A stretch of 64,000 bases of DNA. Source: Clostridiaceae bacterium. Lineage in GTDB: Bacteria > Bacillota > Clostridia > DSM-8532. The position numbers and the translations under genes were made by a program. The notes beneath the pieces are model-generated. The model was not told the origin of the DNA, did no database searches, and saw only the letters and a list, made by a program, of their open reading frames with translations. Positions 44,925 to 54,552 of this stretch are shown here, piece after piece (the first letter of the stretch is position 1; each line of letters begins with the position of its first letter). The stretch covers positions 62,001 through 126,000 of the forward strand of contig JAAYAD010000034.1 of assembly GCA_012719545.1 (NCBI GenBank), written 5' to 3'.

Positions 44925-45845
44925 TCATTTATCTGGTACTCCGTTATTTTTATACGGAACTCTTGCCGAAGGTACAAGTCTGGAAGCAGGGTCTACATGA
45001 ATGGGCTGGTCATCAAAAAAGATATGTGCTCCAAATGCTTTAAGCACCTCACTTTTCTCAACCCCTCCCAAAAAGAAGGCTTCGTCAATACGCACATTCC
45101 ATTCTCTGAGAGTACGTATTACCCTTTCGTGGGCCGGGGCATTACGTGCAGTAACCAAAGCCGTTCTTATGGGCACCTTATCCTTTGGGAATTCATTTTG
45201 CAGAAACGATAATGTTTTTAATAGTTTAGCAAAGGGACCTTCAGGCAATGGTTTGCGTGCATTCATCTTTTCGTGTTCCAAGAAAGCTTTTAAACCTTGT
45301 TCCTGATATATCCGCTCTGATTCGTCAGAAAACAAAACAGCATCCCCGTCAAATGCAATTCTAATCTGATCGATTTCTTTATGTGGATCGATAGGAAATT
45401 CCGGATGTGTGCAGATAATACCTGCCGCAATTCCTGCATTAATAGCATCCTGGACATCGCTTTCATTTGCAGAAAGGAACAAGTCCACATTAAATGCAGG
45501 CAAATATGGCGATATGCTTGCTCCTCCTACAAGTGCCGCACGAGAAATGTCCAAGCCATAATGTTCAATTGAATTGAATATTCTAAGGCTTGTATCAGCA
45601 CTGTTTCGGGACATAATGATGATTTCCGTCTTTCTCTTGGCAGATACAAGTGAATTAATCTTAAGAAGTGCTTTTACCAGTTGGAACCCAGCCCCCGGCC
45701 TTAATATGTCATTTTCATGTTCTATCTGATAATTGGCATATTCCTGTAAACCTTTTTCCTCATAAATCTTATTTTCTTCCTCAAGATCAAATAATGCCCT
45801 TGAAGAAATGCCAACAACTAAATAATCTTTTAAGTCAAGCGGCAT
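44925..45845 (-). CDS. Cytosolic 5'-nucleotidase (NT5C1-like)
   Basis: 306-residue HAD-fold 5'-nucleotidase of the family named after animal cytosolic 5'-nucleotidase I (PF06189 type), which dephosphorylates AMP or dNMPs. Visible motifs: VVGISSRALFDLEEEN, EIIIMSRNSADTS, RIAFDGDAVLFSDESE for the HAD Asp pair, and ALVTARNAPAHERVIRTLR. AAGGAG precedes the ATG. Stand-alone gene. Confidence 0.88.
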   Translation of the reverse strand: MPLDLKDYLVVGISSRALFDLEEENKIYEEKGLQEYANYQIEHENDILRPGAGFQLVKALLKINSLVSAKRKTEIIIMSRNSADTSLRIFNSIEHYGLDISRAALVGGASISPYLPAFNVDLFLSANESDVQDAINAGIAAGIICTHPEFPIDPHKEIDQIRIAFDGDAVLFSDESERIYQEQGLKAFLEHEKMNARKPLPEGPFAKLLKTLSFLQNEFPKDKVPIRTALVTARNAPAHERVIRTLREWNVRIDEAFFLGGVEKSEVLKAFGAHIFFDDQPIHVDPASRLVPSARVPYKNNGVPDK

Positions 45846-46215
45846 AGAAATGTCTCCTTGTAACTTACCTCACAATTTACGTAATTAAACTTTCTATATC
45901 AAAAGTATAACATTCCCTCATGAGCCTTTAGCAGTTCTTTATTGATGACACTATACATTAACAACTATCCTCCTGATAAGATGATGATAATAATTGATTT
46001 TCTCTATTTGCATAAACATACCAATTTATAGCATGGATGTTAAAATCAAAACAATTACTTATTACTAATCTATCAAACTTATGACCATACTGTAAATATA
46101 TACAGTTCCATTGACTCATCCGTCAAAATATTTATTACTTGCTACTTTAGGATAAAAAAAATATAATAGTTATGCTAAAACCGCTAAACTGCCGCGGTAC
46201 CGGAGGTAAGGACCT
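45846..46215. promoter_or_regulatory. Intergenic region with L-serine dehydratase promoter
   Basis: No gene is seen in 370 AT-rich bases. A sigma-A-like promoter, TTGCTA (46139), 17 bp, TATAAT (46162-46167), precedes the sdaA-type gene. A GC-rich stretch around 46190 (CCGCTAAACTGCCGCGG) lies in the leader and may fold; I could not assign it to a known element. Confidence 0.55.
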
Positions 46216-47436
46216 ATGAAATCAATTCGAGACATCTATAAAATCGGGACAGGGCCATCCAGTTCCCACACAATGGGACCAGCCTTTGCTGCGTCAATAT
46301 TCAAGCATGAAAACCCTGATGCAGATCGTTTTGAGGTTCTGCTTTATGGTTCTTTGTCAAAAACCGGGCGCGGTCACGGTACGGATCGGGCAGTTAAACA
46401 GGTATTTTCACCGGTTGAAACTGAGGTAGTCTTTACCGATCGTAGTCTTGAAGGTATGCGCCATCCCAATACACTTGATTTGATTGCGTACCGTGATGGA
46501 GTGGAAATTGCACGTATGCGCGCATACAGTATTGGCGGCGGAGATATCCTTATCGAAGGCAGGAGCGATGATGTAACCGGACGTGAAGAAGTTTACCTGG
46601 AGAATTCTTTTGCGGAAATAAAGCAGTTCTGCCAGTATCGATACATCAATCTTGTGGAATATATAGCTATCAATGAAGGCGAAGAAATCTGGGATTTTCT
46701 CCTGGACATCTGGAAGGCAATGAAGAACTCAATTAAAGAGGGGCTTTCCCGTGAAGGACGGCTTCCGGGCGGTCTTAATATTGCACGCAAGGCGAAATAT
46801 CTCTATGAGCGCATACTGCCAACTGCCCATCCAGAGGTTGTGGAATGCCAGAAGGTATGCTCTTATGCCTATGCGGTCAGCGAACAGAATGCCGATAACG
46901 GCACCATCGTTACTGCGCCCACCTGCGGCGCTGCCGGTGTATTGCCTGCAGTATTGTATTACTTCCAGGAAAAGCGCAATCTCTCCGATAAAGAGATAGC
47001 TCACGCTCTTGGTGTTGCAGGACTTATTGGAGAACTGGCTAAGAGAAATGCATCGGTATCAGGTGCAGAATGCGGCTGTCAGGCCGAGATTGGTGTTGCC
47101 TGTTCCATGGCGGCAGCAGCCCTGGGCCAGATTTTCCATTATGATCTCAACCAGATTGAGTACGCCGCCGAGATTGCTCTGGAGCATCATCTGGGACTCA
47201 CCTGCGATCCAATCTGCGGACTGGTGCAGGTTCCGTGCATAGAGCGAAATGCCGTAGCAGCCATGCGCGCCATCAATTCGGCGAATCTTGCCTACTTTTT
47301 GTCAGATACCCGCACCATCAGCTTTGATATGGTTCTTAAAAGCATGTATCACACAGGTCTTGATATGAATAACCGCTACCGTGAAACATCCGAGGGCGGG
47401 CTTGCCCGTGCTTACAGCCGCCGCAGCAGGTGGTGA
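46216..47436 (+). CDS. sdaA: L-serine dehydratase, single-chain iron-sulfur type
   Basis: Deaminates L-serine to pyruvate and ammonia using a [4Fe-4S] cluster, through 2-aminoacrylate. 406 residues combine the beta-type N-terminal domain (IYKIGTGPSSSHTMGPA) and the alpha-type catalytic domain with cluster Cys in TAPTCGAAGVLPAV, GAECGCQAEIG and LTCDPICGLVQVPC. GGAGGT lies upstream of the ATG. It overlaps no other gene. Codon use looks slightly more GC-rich than its neighbours (many GCC, CGC and GGC codons), which may reflect high expression or transfer. Confidence 0.93.
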   Translation: MKSIRDIYKIGTGPSSSHTMGPAFAASIFKHENPDADRFEVLLYGSLSKTGRGHGTDRAVKQVFSPVETEVVFTDRSLEGMRHPNTLDLIAYRDGVEIARMRAYSIGGGDILIEGRSDDVTGREEVYLENSFAEIKQFCQYRYINLVEYIAINEGEEIWDFLLDIWKAMKNSIKEGLSREGRLPGGLNIARKAKYLYERILPTAHPEVVECQKVCSYAYAVSEQNADNGTIVTAPTCGAAGVLPAVLYYFQEKRNLSDKEIAHALGVAGLIGELAKRNASVSGAECGCQAEIGVACSMAAAALGQIFHYDLNQIEYAAEIALEHHLGLTCDPICGLVQVPCIERNAVAAMRAINSANLAYFLSDTRTISFDMVLKSMYHTGLDMNNRYRETSEGGLARAYSRRSRW

Positions 47437-47452
47437 GCATATATAAAAACAT

Positions 47453-47480
47453 TGCTTAGTTCTACCTACTCTACTAAGCA
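47453..47480 (+). terminator. Weak hairpin after L-serine dehydratase
   Basis: An 8-bp stem TGCTTAGT / ACTAAGCA with a 12-nt loop, 17 bp after the stop. The following T content is modest. Confidence 0.45.
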
Positions 47481-47539
47481 CTGTCTTAATTTCATTTGAC
47501 AACTTTCAATTGATTTGCTCATTTAAGTATATGCGTTCT

Positions 47540-47983
47540 TTATTGATTGATGATGTTCTTAAAGAATTCTACTGCTCCTTGTACATCGTTTTCATTGGGG
47601 TGTCCCTTTGCAATTCCTCCGATTAATTTAAATGGACCAAATGTGTCAAAACCTCTGCATCCATATTTGCCAAGCAACTTGCAGGACTTCTCTGTTATTA
47701 TTTTTTCTACTTCTTTGGTAAAGGCGCCTTTAGCACCATAGGTATTTATGAGGAATACTGGCTTATTTACAGGCAAGTTGTTTCTGGCAAACTTCGTAAC
47801 TGCTTCGCTGAACTTTCCAAAATATGTACCGGAGGCAAAACCTATTAAATCGTACTCTGACAAATCTGATTCTTTACATTCAACCACATTGATTAATTTT
47901 ACGTCCGCCAAATCCTTAATGGCATCCAAAAGTTTCTTTGTGTTTCCATGATGTTGGGAATAGTATGCAATTGCAACTTTCAT
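47540..47983 (-). CDS. Flavodoxin-family protein
   Basis: 147-residue flavodoxin fold. N-terminus VAIAYYSQHHGNTKKL is the phosphate-binding loop for FMN; DLIGFASGTYFGKFSEAV and LINTYGAKG are the other FMN-contact loops. AGGAGG precedes the ATG. Could serve as low-potential carrier or NAD(P)H-dependent reductase. Stand-alone gene. Confidence 0.9.
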   Translation of the reverse strand: MKVAIAYYSQHHGNTKKLLDAIKDLADVKLINVVECKESDLSEYDLIGFASGTYFGKFSEAVTKFARNNLPVNKPVFLINTYGAKGAFTKEVEKIITEKSCKLLGKYGCRGFDTFGPFKLIGGIAKGHPNENDVQGAVEFFKNIINQ

Positions 47984-48175
47984 AAGGTACCTCCTATTTT
48001 GATTAATTATCTTTTTGGCAACAATATTGCTCGGTTGGGTTTTATTTCAAGGAATCAATGATTTTCCTCCCGGATACTTGTCAGTGAAATCCAAAATATC
48101 ATTTATATCAATTATATAATAGTTAGACATATTTTCAATTTATTACAGGAAGCAGATATGCCTACTAACCGCAAT

Positions 48176-48202
48176 AAAAAAGACACTCATATAATGAGCG
48201 CC
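48176..48202 (-). terminator. Terminator of the AraC/GyrI gene
   Basis: A 9-bp stem with two G-U pairs (GGCGCTCAT / ATGAGTGTC), followed on the minus strand by TTTTTT. It begins 24 bp after the stop. Confidence 0.85.
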
Positions 48203-48226
48203 TTTTAAACAGTATCAAAAACATTG

Positions 48227-49102
48227 TTATTCTTTTTTCTTAACTGGAATCCAGATTTCGCTTCGATAGTTGGGATTTTTTGTGTCAGGACTTTCGTTCC
48301 ATAATATTTCCGGGCCTTCTGCTGCCTCATATCCGGAAGACGGGAACCATTCAGAGTATATTCTGCCCCATATATTTTGAAGTGTCTCGGGGAACGGCCC
48401 TATGGACTCGAAAACAGCCCAGGTACCGGCTTCAACTTCTAACACATCAAATCCTGATGTTTCACCACTTGTTGTGGCAACACCAATATAGTGGTCAAGT
48501 TCGCCCTTCTCTTCCATTCTTCCTTCCGAAAAGTTGGCAGATGCATTTATTATCCCTTTGGGCTCTACATTTGAAAGTGCTTTTAGTTGCTTTACAATAT
48601 CAGGGGTCAATAATTCCGCCATTTTCGCTATCTCAGGATTAATACCATTAAAAATTATTGGCACCCTCTTTTTAAAGCCTACAATCTTGAAAGGTCCTTT
48701 CTCAACAATACGATAATTCATTTCGCAGCCTCCTTGAATTGATAATTGGAAGGTCATTTGAGGATATGCTTTTAATTGCGCATTCTCGCCCCTTGCTTCA
48801 GAAGGGAGAATGCCATGCAAAGAATGAAAAGCACGCGAAAATGAATCGGCCGAGTCATAACCATATTTCATGGCAACATCAATTATCCTTAAATCAGTAT
48901 TCTTTAAATCAAGTGCTGCCAGCGTTAACTTTCTTCTTCTTATATACTCGGATAACCCGATTCCCGCTAAAAACGAAAACATTCTTTTAAAATGATGCTC
49001 TGAGCAGCAGGCAATTTTTGATACCTCATTAAAATCAATGTCTTCTGTCAAATGCTTTTCAATATATGCCAATGCTTTATTCAGATTTCCTAGAGAATCC
49101 AT
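48227..49102 (-). CDS. AraC-family regulator with GyrI-like effector domain
   Basis: 291 residues. The N-terminal 110 form the two-helix-turn-helix AraC domain ([53 protein letters not shown]). The C-terminal 155 are a GyrI/BmrR-type ligand-binding domain ([19 protein letters not shown] ... IWIPVKKKE). Such fusions often sense drugs or small cations and control efflux. No transporter is adjacent. The ATG at 49102 has AGAGAGG upstream; the frame is open 19 codons further. Confidence 0.9.
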   Translation of the reverse strand: MDSLGNLNKALAYIEKHLTEDIDFNEVSKIACCSEHHFKRMFSFLAGIGLSEYIRRRKLTLAALDLKNTDLRIIDVAMKYGYDSADSFSRAFHSLHGILPSEARGENAQLKAYPQMTFQLSIQGGCEMNYRIVEKGPFKIVGFKKRVPIIFNGINPEIAKMAELLTPDIVKQLKALSNVEPKGIINASANFSEGRMEEKGELDHYIGVATTSGETSGFDVLEVEAGTWAVFESIGPFPETLQNIWGRIYSEWFPSSGYEAAEGPEILWNESPDTKNPNYRSEIWIPVKKKE

Positions 49103-49391
49103 CAAACAACCTCTCTTCATCATCCATATTATCAAAGGATATTCTTTTTCATCCGACAATCCATGGACATCTTTAGTCGAATCTTTCTAACTTTTATCCA
49201 CCCATTCATTTAATGAATTTATTTAATATTATAACTCCCACACCTTCATCATAGGAAACGTGTGTATAAATTAAACCTTCTAAGAAATCAAGCTCCTCAT
49301 AACTGTTGGTATCAACTCAATTTTCTGATATTGTATAATTGGCTGTTGTATGTGGTACTCTCTCTGCTATATTTTGAAAGGATGAAAATAA

Positions 49392-49892
49392 ATGCATATA
49401 AGAAGGGCAGAAATAAATGATTTGCCGGTTATTATGAGCATATATGAAAAAGCCAAGATATTTATGAGAAACAACGGAAACCCTACCCAGTGGGCATCAG
49501 GATATCCAAATGATGAAGTAATTTCAAAGGATATTGCTGACGGAAACTTATATGTTTGCATAGAAAACAGTAAAATCGTTGGCGTATTTGCATTTATTAT
49601 CGGGGATGAGCCTACTTATCAAAGAATTGAAAATGGAAAATGGCACAGTACAATGGAATACGGAACAATCCACAGGCTTGCATCTGACGGCAGTACGAAG
49701 GGTATTGCCAAAAGCTGTTTTGATTTCTGCCGCCAAAAATGCAATTATTTAAGGATTGATACTCACAGGGATAATAAGCCCATGCTGTCGGCAATAAGGA
49801 AATATGGATTCCAGGAATGCGGCATTATTTACGTTCATGACGGCAGCGAGAGAATAGCCTTCGACTATATAGTAAATAAAAGTCTGGATTAA
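49392..49892 (+). CDS. GNAT-family N-acetyltransferase
   Basis: 166 residues: MHIRRAEINDLPVIMSIYEKA opening, IVGVFAFIIGDEP strand, IHRLASDGSTKGIAKSCFDFC as the acetyl-CoA loop region, and DTHRDNKPMLSAIRKYGFQECG. The usual RxxGxG/A loop is altered to DGSTKGIA. AAAGGATG precedes the ATG. Substrate unknown. Confidence 0.85.
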   Translation: MHIRRAEINDLPVIMSIYEKAKIFMRNNGNPTQWASGYPNDEVISKDIADGNLYVCIENSKIVGVFAFIIGDEPTYQRIENGKWHSTMEYGTIHRLASDGSTKGIAKSCFDFCRQKCNYLRIDTHRDNKPMLSAIRKYGFQECGIIYVHDGSERIAFDYIVNKSLD

Positions 49893-50005
49893 GCTATGAG
49901 GTCATTAAAGGGCCTGCAAATTAATCTAAGCATCTCTGTTTTATTATCTTTTTGATAAATGCATTGGATTAAAACAGAGCAAGGCTGCCCACATTTGCAT
50001 TGCAT

Positions 50006-50863
50006 TTACCCTCTGTCAAAGCCATTAAGCCACTTGACGGCCAAATTAAACCAATCATGAAGGCTGTCTTTTATGGTTGTTCCGTCAAATCCTTCTGATT
50101 GAGCCCACAATGACATACCATGCTTGCCTTTTTCAAAATAATGAAATTCACATGGTACACCATTTGAAGTCAGAGCTTTTACAAAATCAAGGCTTTCATT
50201 CACATCAATTAAGCTGTCTTCTGCTGTCATCCATAAAAATGTCTTTGGCATATGAGAGGTTATTCTGTTTAAGCAATTCCATTCATCCTTTAGTTCTTTA
50301 TCAAGATTTGGACTTCCAAAGACAGAACTAAGCATCATTTCAACCAATGGCTGCATTTCTTTATTCTTCTCTATATTTCGTTCAGAAAACCCACAGATAT
50401 CAAGAATCGGGTAACCAAGTATCAGTCCATTGGGCTTAATTAATTCGTTTGAAACATTCATTGCTTCGGATAGATATCTTTCATGCCATGTAGCTGCATA
50501 GGTTGCAGCAACATGTCCTCCTGCAGAAAAACCGCAAAGATAAATTTTGTCAGGATGAATATTCCACTTACCCGCATTTTCACGGATAAGCATAACCGCC
50601 TTTGCAGTATCAATAAGTGGAGCCGGAAACCTTGCCATAGCGCCAATTGAATACCTTAATACAAAAGCATTGAAGCCTTCTGCAAGAAACCTTAATGCCA
50701 CGGGTCCGGCTTCCTTCTCGGTATAGCCAAGATATGCCCCGCCCGGACATATGATAATGGCAGGCTTTTTATGAAATGCATTATAATCATACTGCTCCTG
50801 AATATATGCAGTCAGTGTTGCGTTTGACAGCCCTTCCTGCAGTTCTATGTTTTCTACAATCAT
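50006..50863 (-). CDS. Alpha/beta-hydrolase esterase (acetyl-xylan-esterase or lipase-like)
   Basis: 285-residue cytosolic alpha/beta hydrolase. Oxyanion region CPGGAYLGYTEKEAGP, nucleophile elbow GFSAGGHVAATYA (Ser near 103), Asp in EDSLIDVNESLDF and His in FEKGKHGMSLW complete the triad. No signal peptide. This group (BD-FAE / Axe-like) deacetylates short oligosaccharides or other esters. Stand-alone gene. Confidence 0.88.
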   Translation of the reverse strand: MIVENIELQEGLSNATLTAYIQEQYDYNAFHKKPAIIICPGGAYLGYTEKEAGPVALRFLAEGFNAFVLRYSIGAMARFPAPLIDTAKAVMLIRENAGKWNIHPDKIYLCGFSAGGHVAATYAATWHERYLSEAMNVSNELIKPNGLILGYPILDICGFSERNIEKNKEMQPLVEMMLSSVFGSPNLDKELKDEWNCLNRITSHMPKTFLWMTAEDSLIDVNESLDFVKALTSNGVPCEFHYFEKGKHGMSLWAQSEGFDGTTIKDSLHDWFNLAVKWLNGFDRG

Positions 50864-50975
50864 TAAATCACTCTTTCCAAATTACATAAAATCAGTCTGA
50901 ACCAAACCAAAAGCACAACAATATTATACCATCCCATAAATTGTAGTTGATATGTGCCGGAAAGATACGAAATTA

Positions 50976-51023
50976 TCAAAAAGGGACACCAGGCCAGGAA
51001 CTTGATCCCGGCTTGGTATCCCT
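50976..51023 (-). terminator. Terminator of the NSS transporter operon
   Basis: A 14-bp stem with two wobble pairs (AGGGATACCAAGCC / GGCCTGGTGTCCCT), 14-nt loop, then TTTTTG on the minus strand. It starts 18 bp after the small-subunit stop. Confidence 0.9.
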
Positions 51024-51040
51024 CATATGAACCTTACAGC

Positions 51041-51169
51041 TTACTTGCTGCCCTCAGGTTTAAGATTATTTTTCTTATCGGCTGACAGAGCTATAAGAAT
51101 TGTAACAAAGGCACCGCCCCATACAGTTCCAAGCCCTATTACCATCATTATGATTGCGCCTGCAGACAT
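51041..51169 (-). CDS. MetS-like small subunit of the NSS transporter
   Basis: 42-residue membrane microprotein: MSAGAIIMMVIGLGTVWGGA then one transmembrane helix and a polar KKNNLKPEGSK end. Perfect GGAGGG seven bases before the ATG. It starts 15 bp after the transporter stop and ends at a strong terminator. Small partners of this kind (MetS) are needed by some sodium-coupled NSS transporters of methionine and alanine. Too short for routine gene calling. Confidence 0.85.
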   Translation of the reverse strand: MSAGAIIMMVIGLGTVWGGAFVTILIALSADKKNNLKPEGSK

Positions 51170-51184
51170 CTTGATCCCTCCAAT

Positions 51185-52693
51185 TTATTCATTTACGCTG
51201 CTTGTTGTCCATTTCCTCTTGTAGAATACAACGGATGCTCCTATCATAATCAGAACAATACCCCAGCCAAATACTATCTGTGCAATAACACCAATGGTAT
51301 CCATACTTAACAGTCCTGTAAACAGGTTGACTATGTTAGTAACAACAACAGCACCCAAGAGCAATGGTGTGAAGTATTTCAGCAGAATATCCCACCATCT
51401 GCCCACCTTGAAATCGGAGAATTCATTGGCCTGCTGCCTGAGTTCTTTGGTTCCATAAATATAGCTTATAAGAACAACTTCAATCAAGCCTATGCCTGCT
51501 ATAACGATATTACCTACGTAAGCATCAACAATGTCCAGAATGTAGTTGAAGCCTGCATAGCTTGCAAAGCAAACACTGCCTGCAAAACCGAACAGTGCAA
51601 TAATTGTTACAAGTTTTTCTCTGCTTATCTTGAACTTGTCAAGTGCCGCAGTAGCAAAGGATTCAAGCATTGAAATACTTGAAGTAAGACCTGCTATAAA
51701 GAGGCAGAAGAAGAACAAGAATCCTAAGAGTCCCTGTACAACAACATTACTTGACATGGTTGATATAGCTATGGGGAATGCTATGAATGCAACTCCGGCT
51801 CCTGTACCGAAGGAAGTAAACTCAACTCCCATGGTTTGAACCAGGTAACCCAGTGTTGAAAATACCAATACACCGGCTGCAAGGTCAAAGCTGGAATTCA
51901 AGAAAACAGTAATGAAGGCACTGTTTACAATATCGGCTTTTTTATTCAGATATGAACCATATGCAATCATAACACCAACAGCAAGGGTTGTAGAGAAGAA
52001 CACCTGAGCATAAGCCGATACCCAAATACCAGGATCCATTATTTTTGAGAAATCAGGCTTGAATAATGCTTCCAGACCTATGGCTGAACCGTTGAGACGA
52101 ACAGCATTTACCATGAAAACTACCATCATGATCATTAACATAGGAGTGAAAATCTTGGACATCTTTTCTATGCCGCCTGAGATTCCCTTTTTAACAATGA
52201 GCCAGTTTGCAAGCCATACAAAAATAACAGCAATCAGAATATAAATACTTATACCTGCGCCCAAATCCAGTGCATTTTCAGCACTTCCGGTAACCATTCC
52301 CATAACAGGTCCGGGATCAGAAAGCCAGTTTACAATACCAAAGGCATGTCCCAAAGAATAAAGCATAAATACCAAAGATACGGATATAATTGTCGAGTAA
52401 TAAGTCATTACCACAATTGGTATCATTACCTGAATCCAGCCAAATATTTCGAATTTCTTTTTAAGATTCGTAAAGGCCTTAACAGCTCCACCACGAATCT
52501 GACGACCGTATGCATATTCCATTATCATCAAAGGAATCGCACATGTGATTAATGCAACAAAGTATGGGAGCAAAAATGCTCCGCCGCCGTTTTTATAGGC
52601 CTGGAACGGAAATCTCCACAGATTGCCAAGACCTATTGCGGCTCCTGCAGCAGCAAAAATAAACCCCTTTCTGCTTTGCCAAACTTCTCTCAT
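51185..52693 (-). CDS. Sodium-dependent transporter of the NSS (SNF) family
   Basis: 502 residues with about 12 hydrophobic segments. The family opening SRKGFIFAAAGAAIGLGNLWRFPF is present in parts (GAAIGLGNLWRFPF near 20), with AYAQVFFSTTLAVGVMIAYGSY for the second Na+ and substrate region. Imports an amino acid with Na+. Downstream of tryptophanase, so tryptophan is the favoured substrate, by context only. GGGAGG precedes the ATG. A hairpin at 52776-52829 separates it from tnaA. Confidence 0.92.
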   Translation of the reverse strand: MREVWQSRKGFIFAAAGAAIGLGNLWRFPFQAYKNGGGAFLLPYFVALITCAIPLMIMEYAYGRQIRGGAVKAFTNLKKKFEIFGWIQVMIPIVVMTYYSTIISVSLVFMLYSLGHAFGIVNWLSDPGPVMGMVTGSAENALDLGAGISIYILIAVIFVWLANWLIVKKGISGGIEKMSKIFTPMLMIMMVVFMVNAVRLNGSAIGLEALFKPDFSKIMDPGIWVSAYAQVFFSTTLAVGVMIAYGSYLNKKADIVNSAFITVFLNSSFDLAAGVLVFSTLGYLVQTMGVEFTSFGTGAGVAFIAFPIAISTMSSNVVVQGLLGFLFFFCLFIAGLTSSISMLESFATAALDKFKISREKLVTIIALFGFAGSVCFASYAGFNYILDIVDAYVGNIVIAGIGLIEVVLISYIYGTKELRQQANEFSDFKVGRWWDILLKYFTPLLLGAVVVTNIVNLFTGLLSMDTIGVIAQIVFGWGIVLIMIGASVVFYKRKWTTSSVNE

Positions 52694-52775
52694 TAGATAA
52701 CCTCCCTTAAAATGATTAGAAACAAAGTGACTAAAAAGTTTTGATTAATTAGTTTGAAAATATTTTTATTTATCA

Positions 52776-52829
52776 AAAGCTCTCCCAAATCTAAATGTGG
52801 CTGGTATTCATTTGATTCGGGAGAGCTTT
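52776..52829 (-). terminator. Strong hairpin between tryptophanase and the NSS transporter
   Basis: A 16-bp stem with one wobble (AAAGCTCTCCC.AATC arms), 22-nt loop, then TTTT and an AT-rich stretch on the minus strand. It may end the tnaA transcript, or set a lower level for the transporter genes. Confidence 0.8.
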
Positions 52830-52909
52830 TCAAAACAGTGAACTACATTATGTCTCTATTTTCTACCTAAAGTTGAATAGTTTAAGCATTATGGTTGCAG
52901 AGATAAATA

Positions 52910-54298
52910 TTATTTTTCAAGAGGTTTTAACCTTGCAAGGAAGTGCCTTAAAACAGGAGGTTCATACTCGAAGGTAAAGCCTGTCAGCTGATCCTTCTGC
53001 TCCATAACCTTCCTGAAGCCTTCTACGATATAATCCATATGGCTTTGAGTATACACTCTTCTTGGAATTGTAAGTCTTACCAATTCCATTGGTGATTCTT
53101 CCTGTTTACCTGTCTTGGGATTTCTGCCAAGGAGGAAGGATCCGATTTCAACAGCACGAACTCCGGCAGCAAGATACAGAGCATTGCATATTGCCTGGGC
53201 AGGGAACTGATCCCCTGGAATATGAGGAAGTATTTTCTTTGCATCTACGAATACAGCGTGACCGCCTGTCGGATACTGGATGGGTACGCCAATTTCCATC
53301 AGTCTGTCGCCAAGGTATTTTACCTGTCCCAAACGGTATTCCAGATATTCTTCCTGGATTCCTTCGTAAAGACCTCTTGCCAGAGCTTCCATGTCTCTTC
53401 CTGCCAATCCGCCATAGGTTGCAAAGCCTTCCATAGGAACGCATCTGGCCTGTGTGCCCTTGTATATTTCTTCATCGTCCTTAATGGCTATCATTCCGCC
53501 TATGTTAACTATGGCGTCCTTTTTGGCGCTCATGGTTAAAATATCGGCATAAGAGTACATCTCTCTGATAATTTCCTTGATGGAAGTTTTTTCATACCCT
53601 GCTTCCCTCTTCTTGATGAACATCGCATTTTCAGCAAATCTGGCCGAGTCGATTACGATTTTCTTGCCGTATTTGTCGGCAACTCTTCTTAACTCTTTCA
53701 TGTTTGCCATGGAAACAGGCTGTCCGCCGGCTGAGTTGTTTGTTACAGTCATTATGAAGAAAGCTACATTATCCGGACCTACTTCTTCAATAAACTCTTC
53801 AAGAGCCGGAATGTTGAAATTACCTTTGAAGTCGTAATATGTACCTGTATCGGTTGCCTGGGGAATTAAAAAGTTCTTTGCAATTGCACCTGAAAGTTCT
53901 ACATGAGCTTTGGTTGTGTCGAAGTGGAAGTTACTGCAAACGTACTGTCCCGGCTTAACAAGCAAGGGGAAAAGTACCTGTTCCGCACCTCTACCCTGGT
54001 GAGTGGGAACAACATAGTTGTAATTGAAAATGTCCTTTACTGCATCGCAAATATTGTAATAGTTTCTGCTTCCGGCATAAGATTCGTCTCCCAGCATAAT
54101 ACCTGCCCACTGGTTATCGCTCATTGCGCCGGTTCCGCTGTCAGTCAGAAGATCGATGTATACATCCTTTGATTTCAAAAGAAACGGATTGTATCCTGCT
54201 TCCTGCAATGCTTTTTTCCTTTGTTCCTCACTGATCATGTTAAGAGGCTCGACCATTTTAATCTTAAAAGGTTCGGCCGGATGAACTGCTTTGGTCAT
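52910..54298 (-). CDS. tnaA: Tryptophanase
   Basis: PLP enzyme that splits L-tryptophan into indole, pyruvate and ammonia. 462 residues. The PLP Lys lies in [11 protein letters not shown], with [18 protein letters not shown] and [16 protein letters not shown] upstream. The C-terminal [18 protein letters not shown] matches tryptophanase and differs from the MERG of tyrosine phenol-lyase that holds its substrate-selecting Arg, so tryptophan is preferred. The ATG at 54298 has GAGGTG six bases upstream; a GTG at 54307 overlaps that site. No TnaC-type leader peptide is seen. Confidence 0.92.
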   Translation of the reverse strand: MTKAVHPAEPFKIKMVEPLNMISEEQRKKALQEAGYNPFLLKSKDVYIDLLTDSGTGAMSDNQWAGIMLGDESYAGSRNYYNICDAVKDIFNYNYVVPTHQGRGAEQVLFPLLVKPGQYVCSNFHFDTTKAHVELSGAIAKNFLIPQATDTGTYYDFKGNFNIPALEEFIEEVGPDNVAFFIMTVTNNSAGGQPVSMANMKELRRVADKYGKKIVIDSARFAENAMFIKKREAGYEKTSIKEIIREMYSYADILTMSAKKDAIVNIGGMIAIKDDEEIYKGTQARCVPMEGFATYGGLAGRDMEALARGLYEGIQEEYLEYRLGQVKYLGDRLMEIGVPIQYPTGGHAVFVDAKKILPHIPGDQFPAQAICNALYLAAGVRAVEIGSFLLGRNPKTGKQEESPMELVRLTIPRRVYTQSHMDYIVEGFRKVMEQKDQLTGFTFEYEPPVLRHFLARLKPLEK

Positions 54299-54333
54299 AA
54301 TAGGCACCTCACATTAATGAAAAATTTTTATTG

Positions 54334-54388
54334 TGATAAATAATTATTATCGTGATTTAAATTTATAACTTTTTGTGCGATTTGTCAA
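54334..54388 (-). promoter_or_regulatory. tnaA promoter with palindromic operator
   Basis: TTGACA (54388-54383), 17 bp, TAAATT (54365-54360). The palindrome TGATAAATAATTATTATCG (54334-54352) sits on the expected transcription start. A related copy lies at 54497-54515. Confidence 0.8.
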
Positions 54389-54395
54389 TAAGGAA

Positions 54396-54445
54396 AATAA
54401 AAAAGCTAAGAGCCATATAATTCCAATCTTATACGGCTCTTAGCT
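54396..54445 (-). terminator. Terminator between ridA and tnaA
   Basis: A stem of about 18 bp with one wobble (AAGCTAAGAGCC arms), then TTTTTTATTTT on the minus strand. It ends the regulator-ridA transcript before the tnaA promoter. Confidence 0.93.
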
Positions 54446-54496
54446 TCACTACAATTTTAAATAAGGCAGGTTACCTAATTGAAGATATTTTCACTA

Positions 54497-54515
54497 TGAT
54501 AAAAATTTTTTATCG
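54497..54515. promoter_or_regulatory. Second copy of the tnaA-type palindrome
   Basis: TGATAAAAATTTTTTATCG shares 15 or 16 of 19 positions with the operator at the tnaA start. It lies between the ridA stop and its terminator, about 150 bp upstream of the first copy, a distance suited to looping. Confidence 0.5.
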
Positions 54516-54552
54516 TTATACTTCACAATGTATATTTTGATTTTACTGAAGG

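Noticed and set aside
52910-54298. Tyrosine phenol-lyase
   Set aside because: The C-terminal [11 protein letters not shown] and the DSARFAENA motif match tryptophanase; the MERG segment with the Arg of tyrosine phenol-lyase is absent.
54299-54402. TnaC-type leader peptide upstream of tnaA
   Set aside because: Only about 55 nt separate the predicted transcription start from the ATG and no short Trp-containing frame with a ribosome site is seen.
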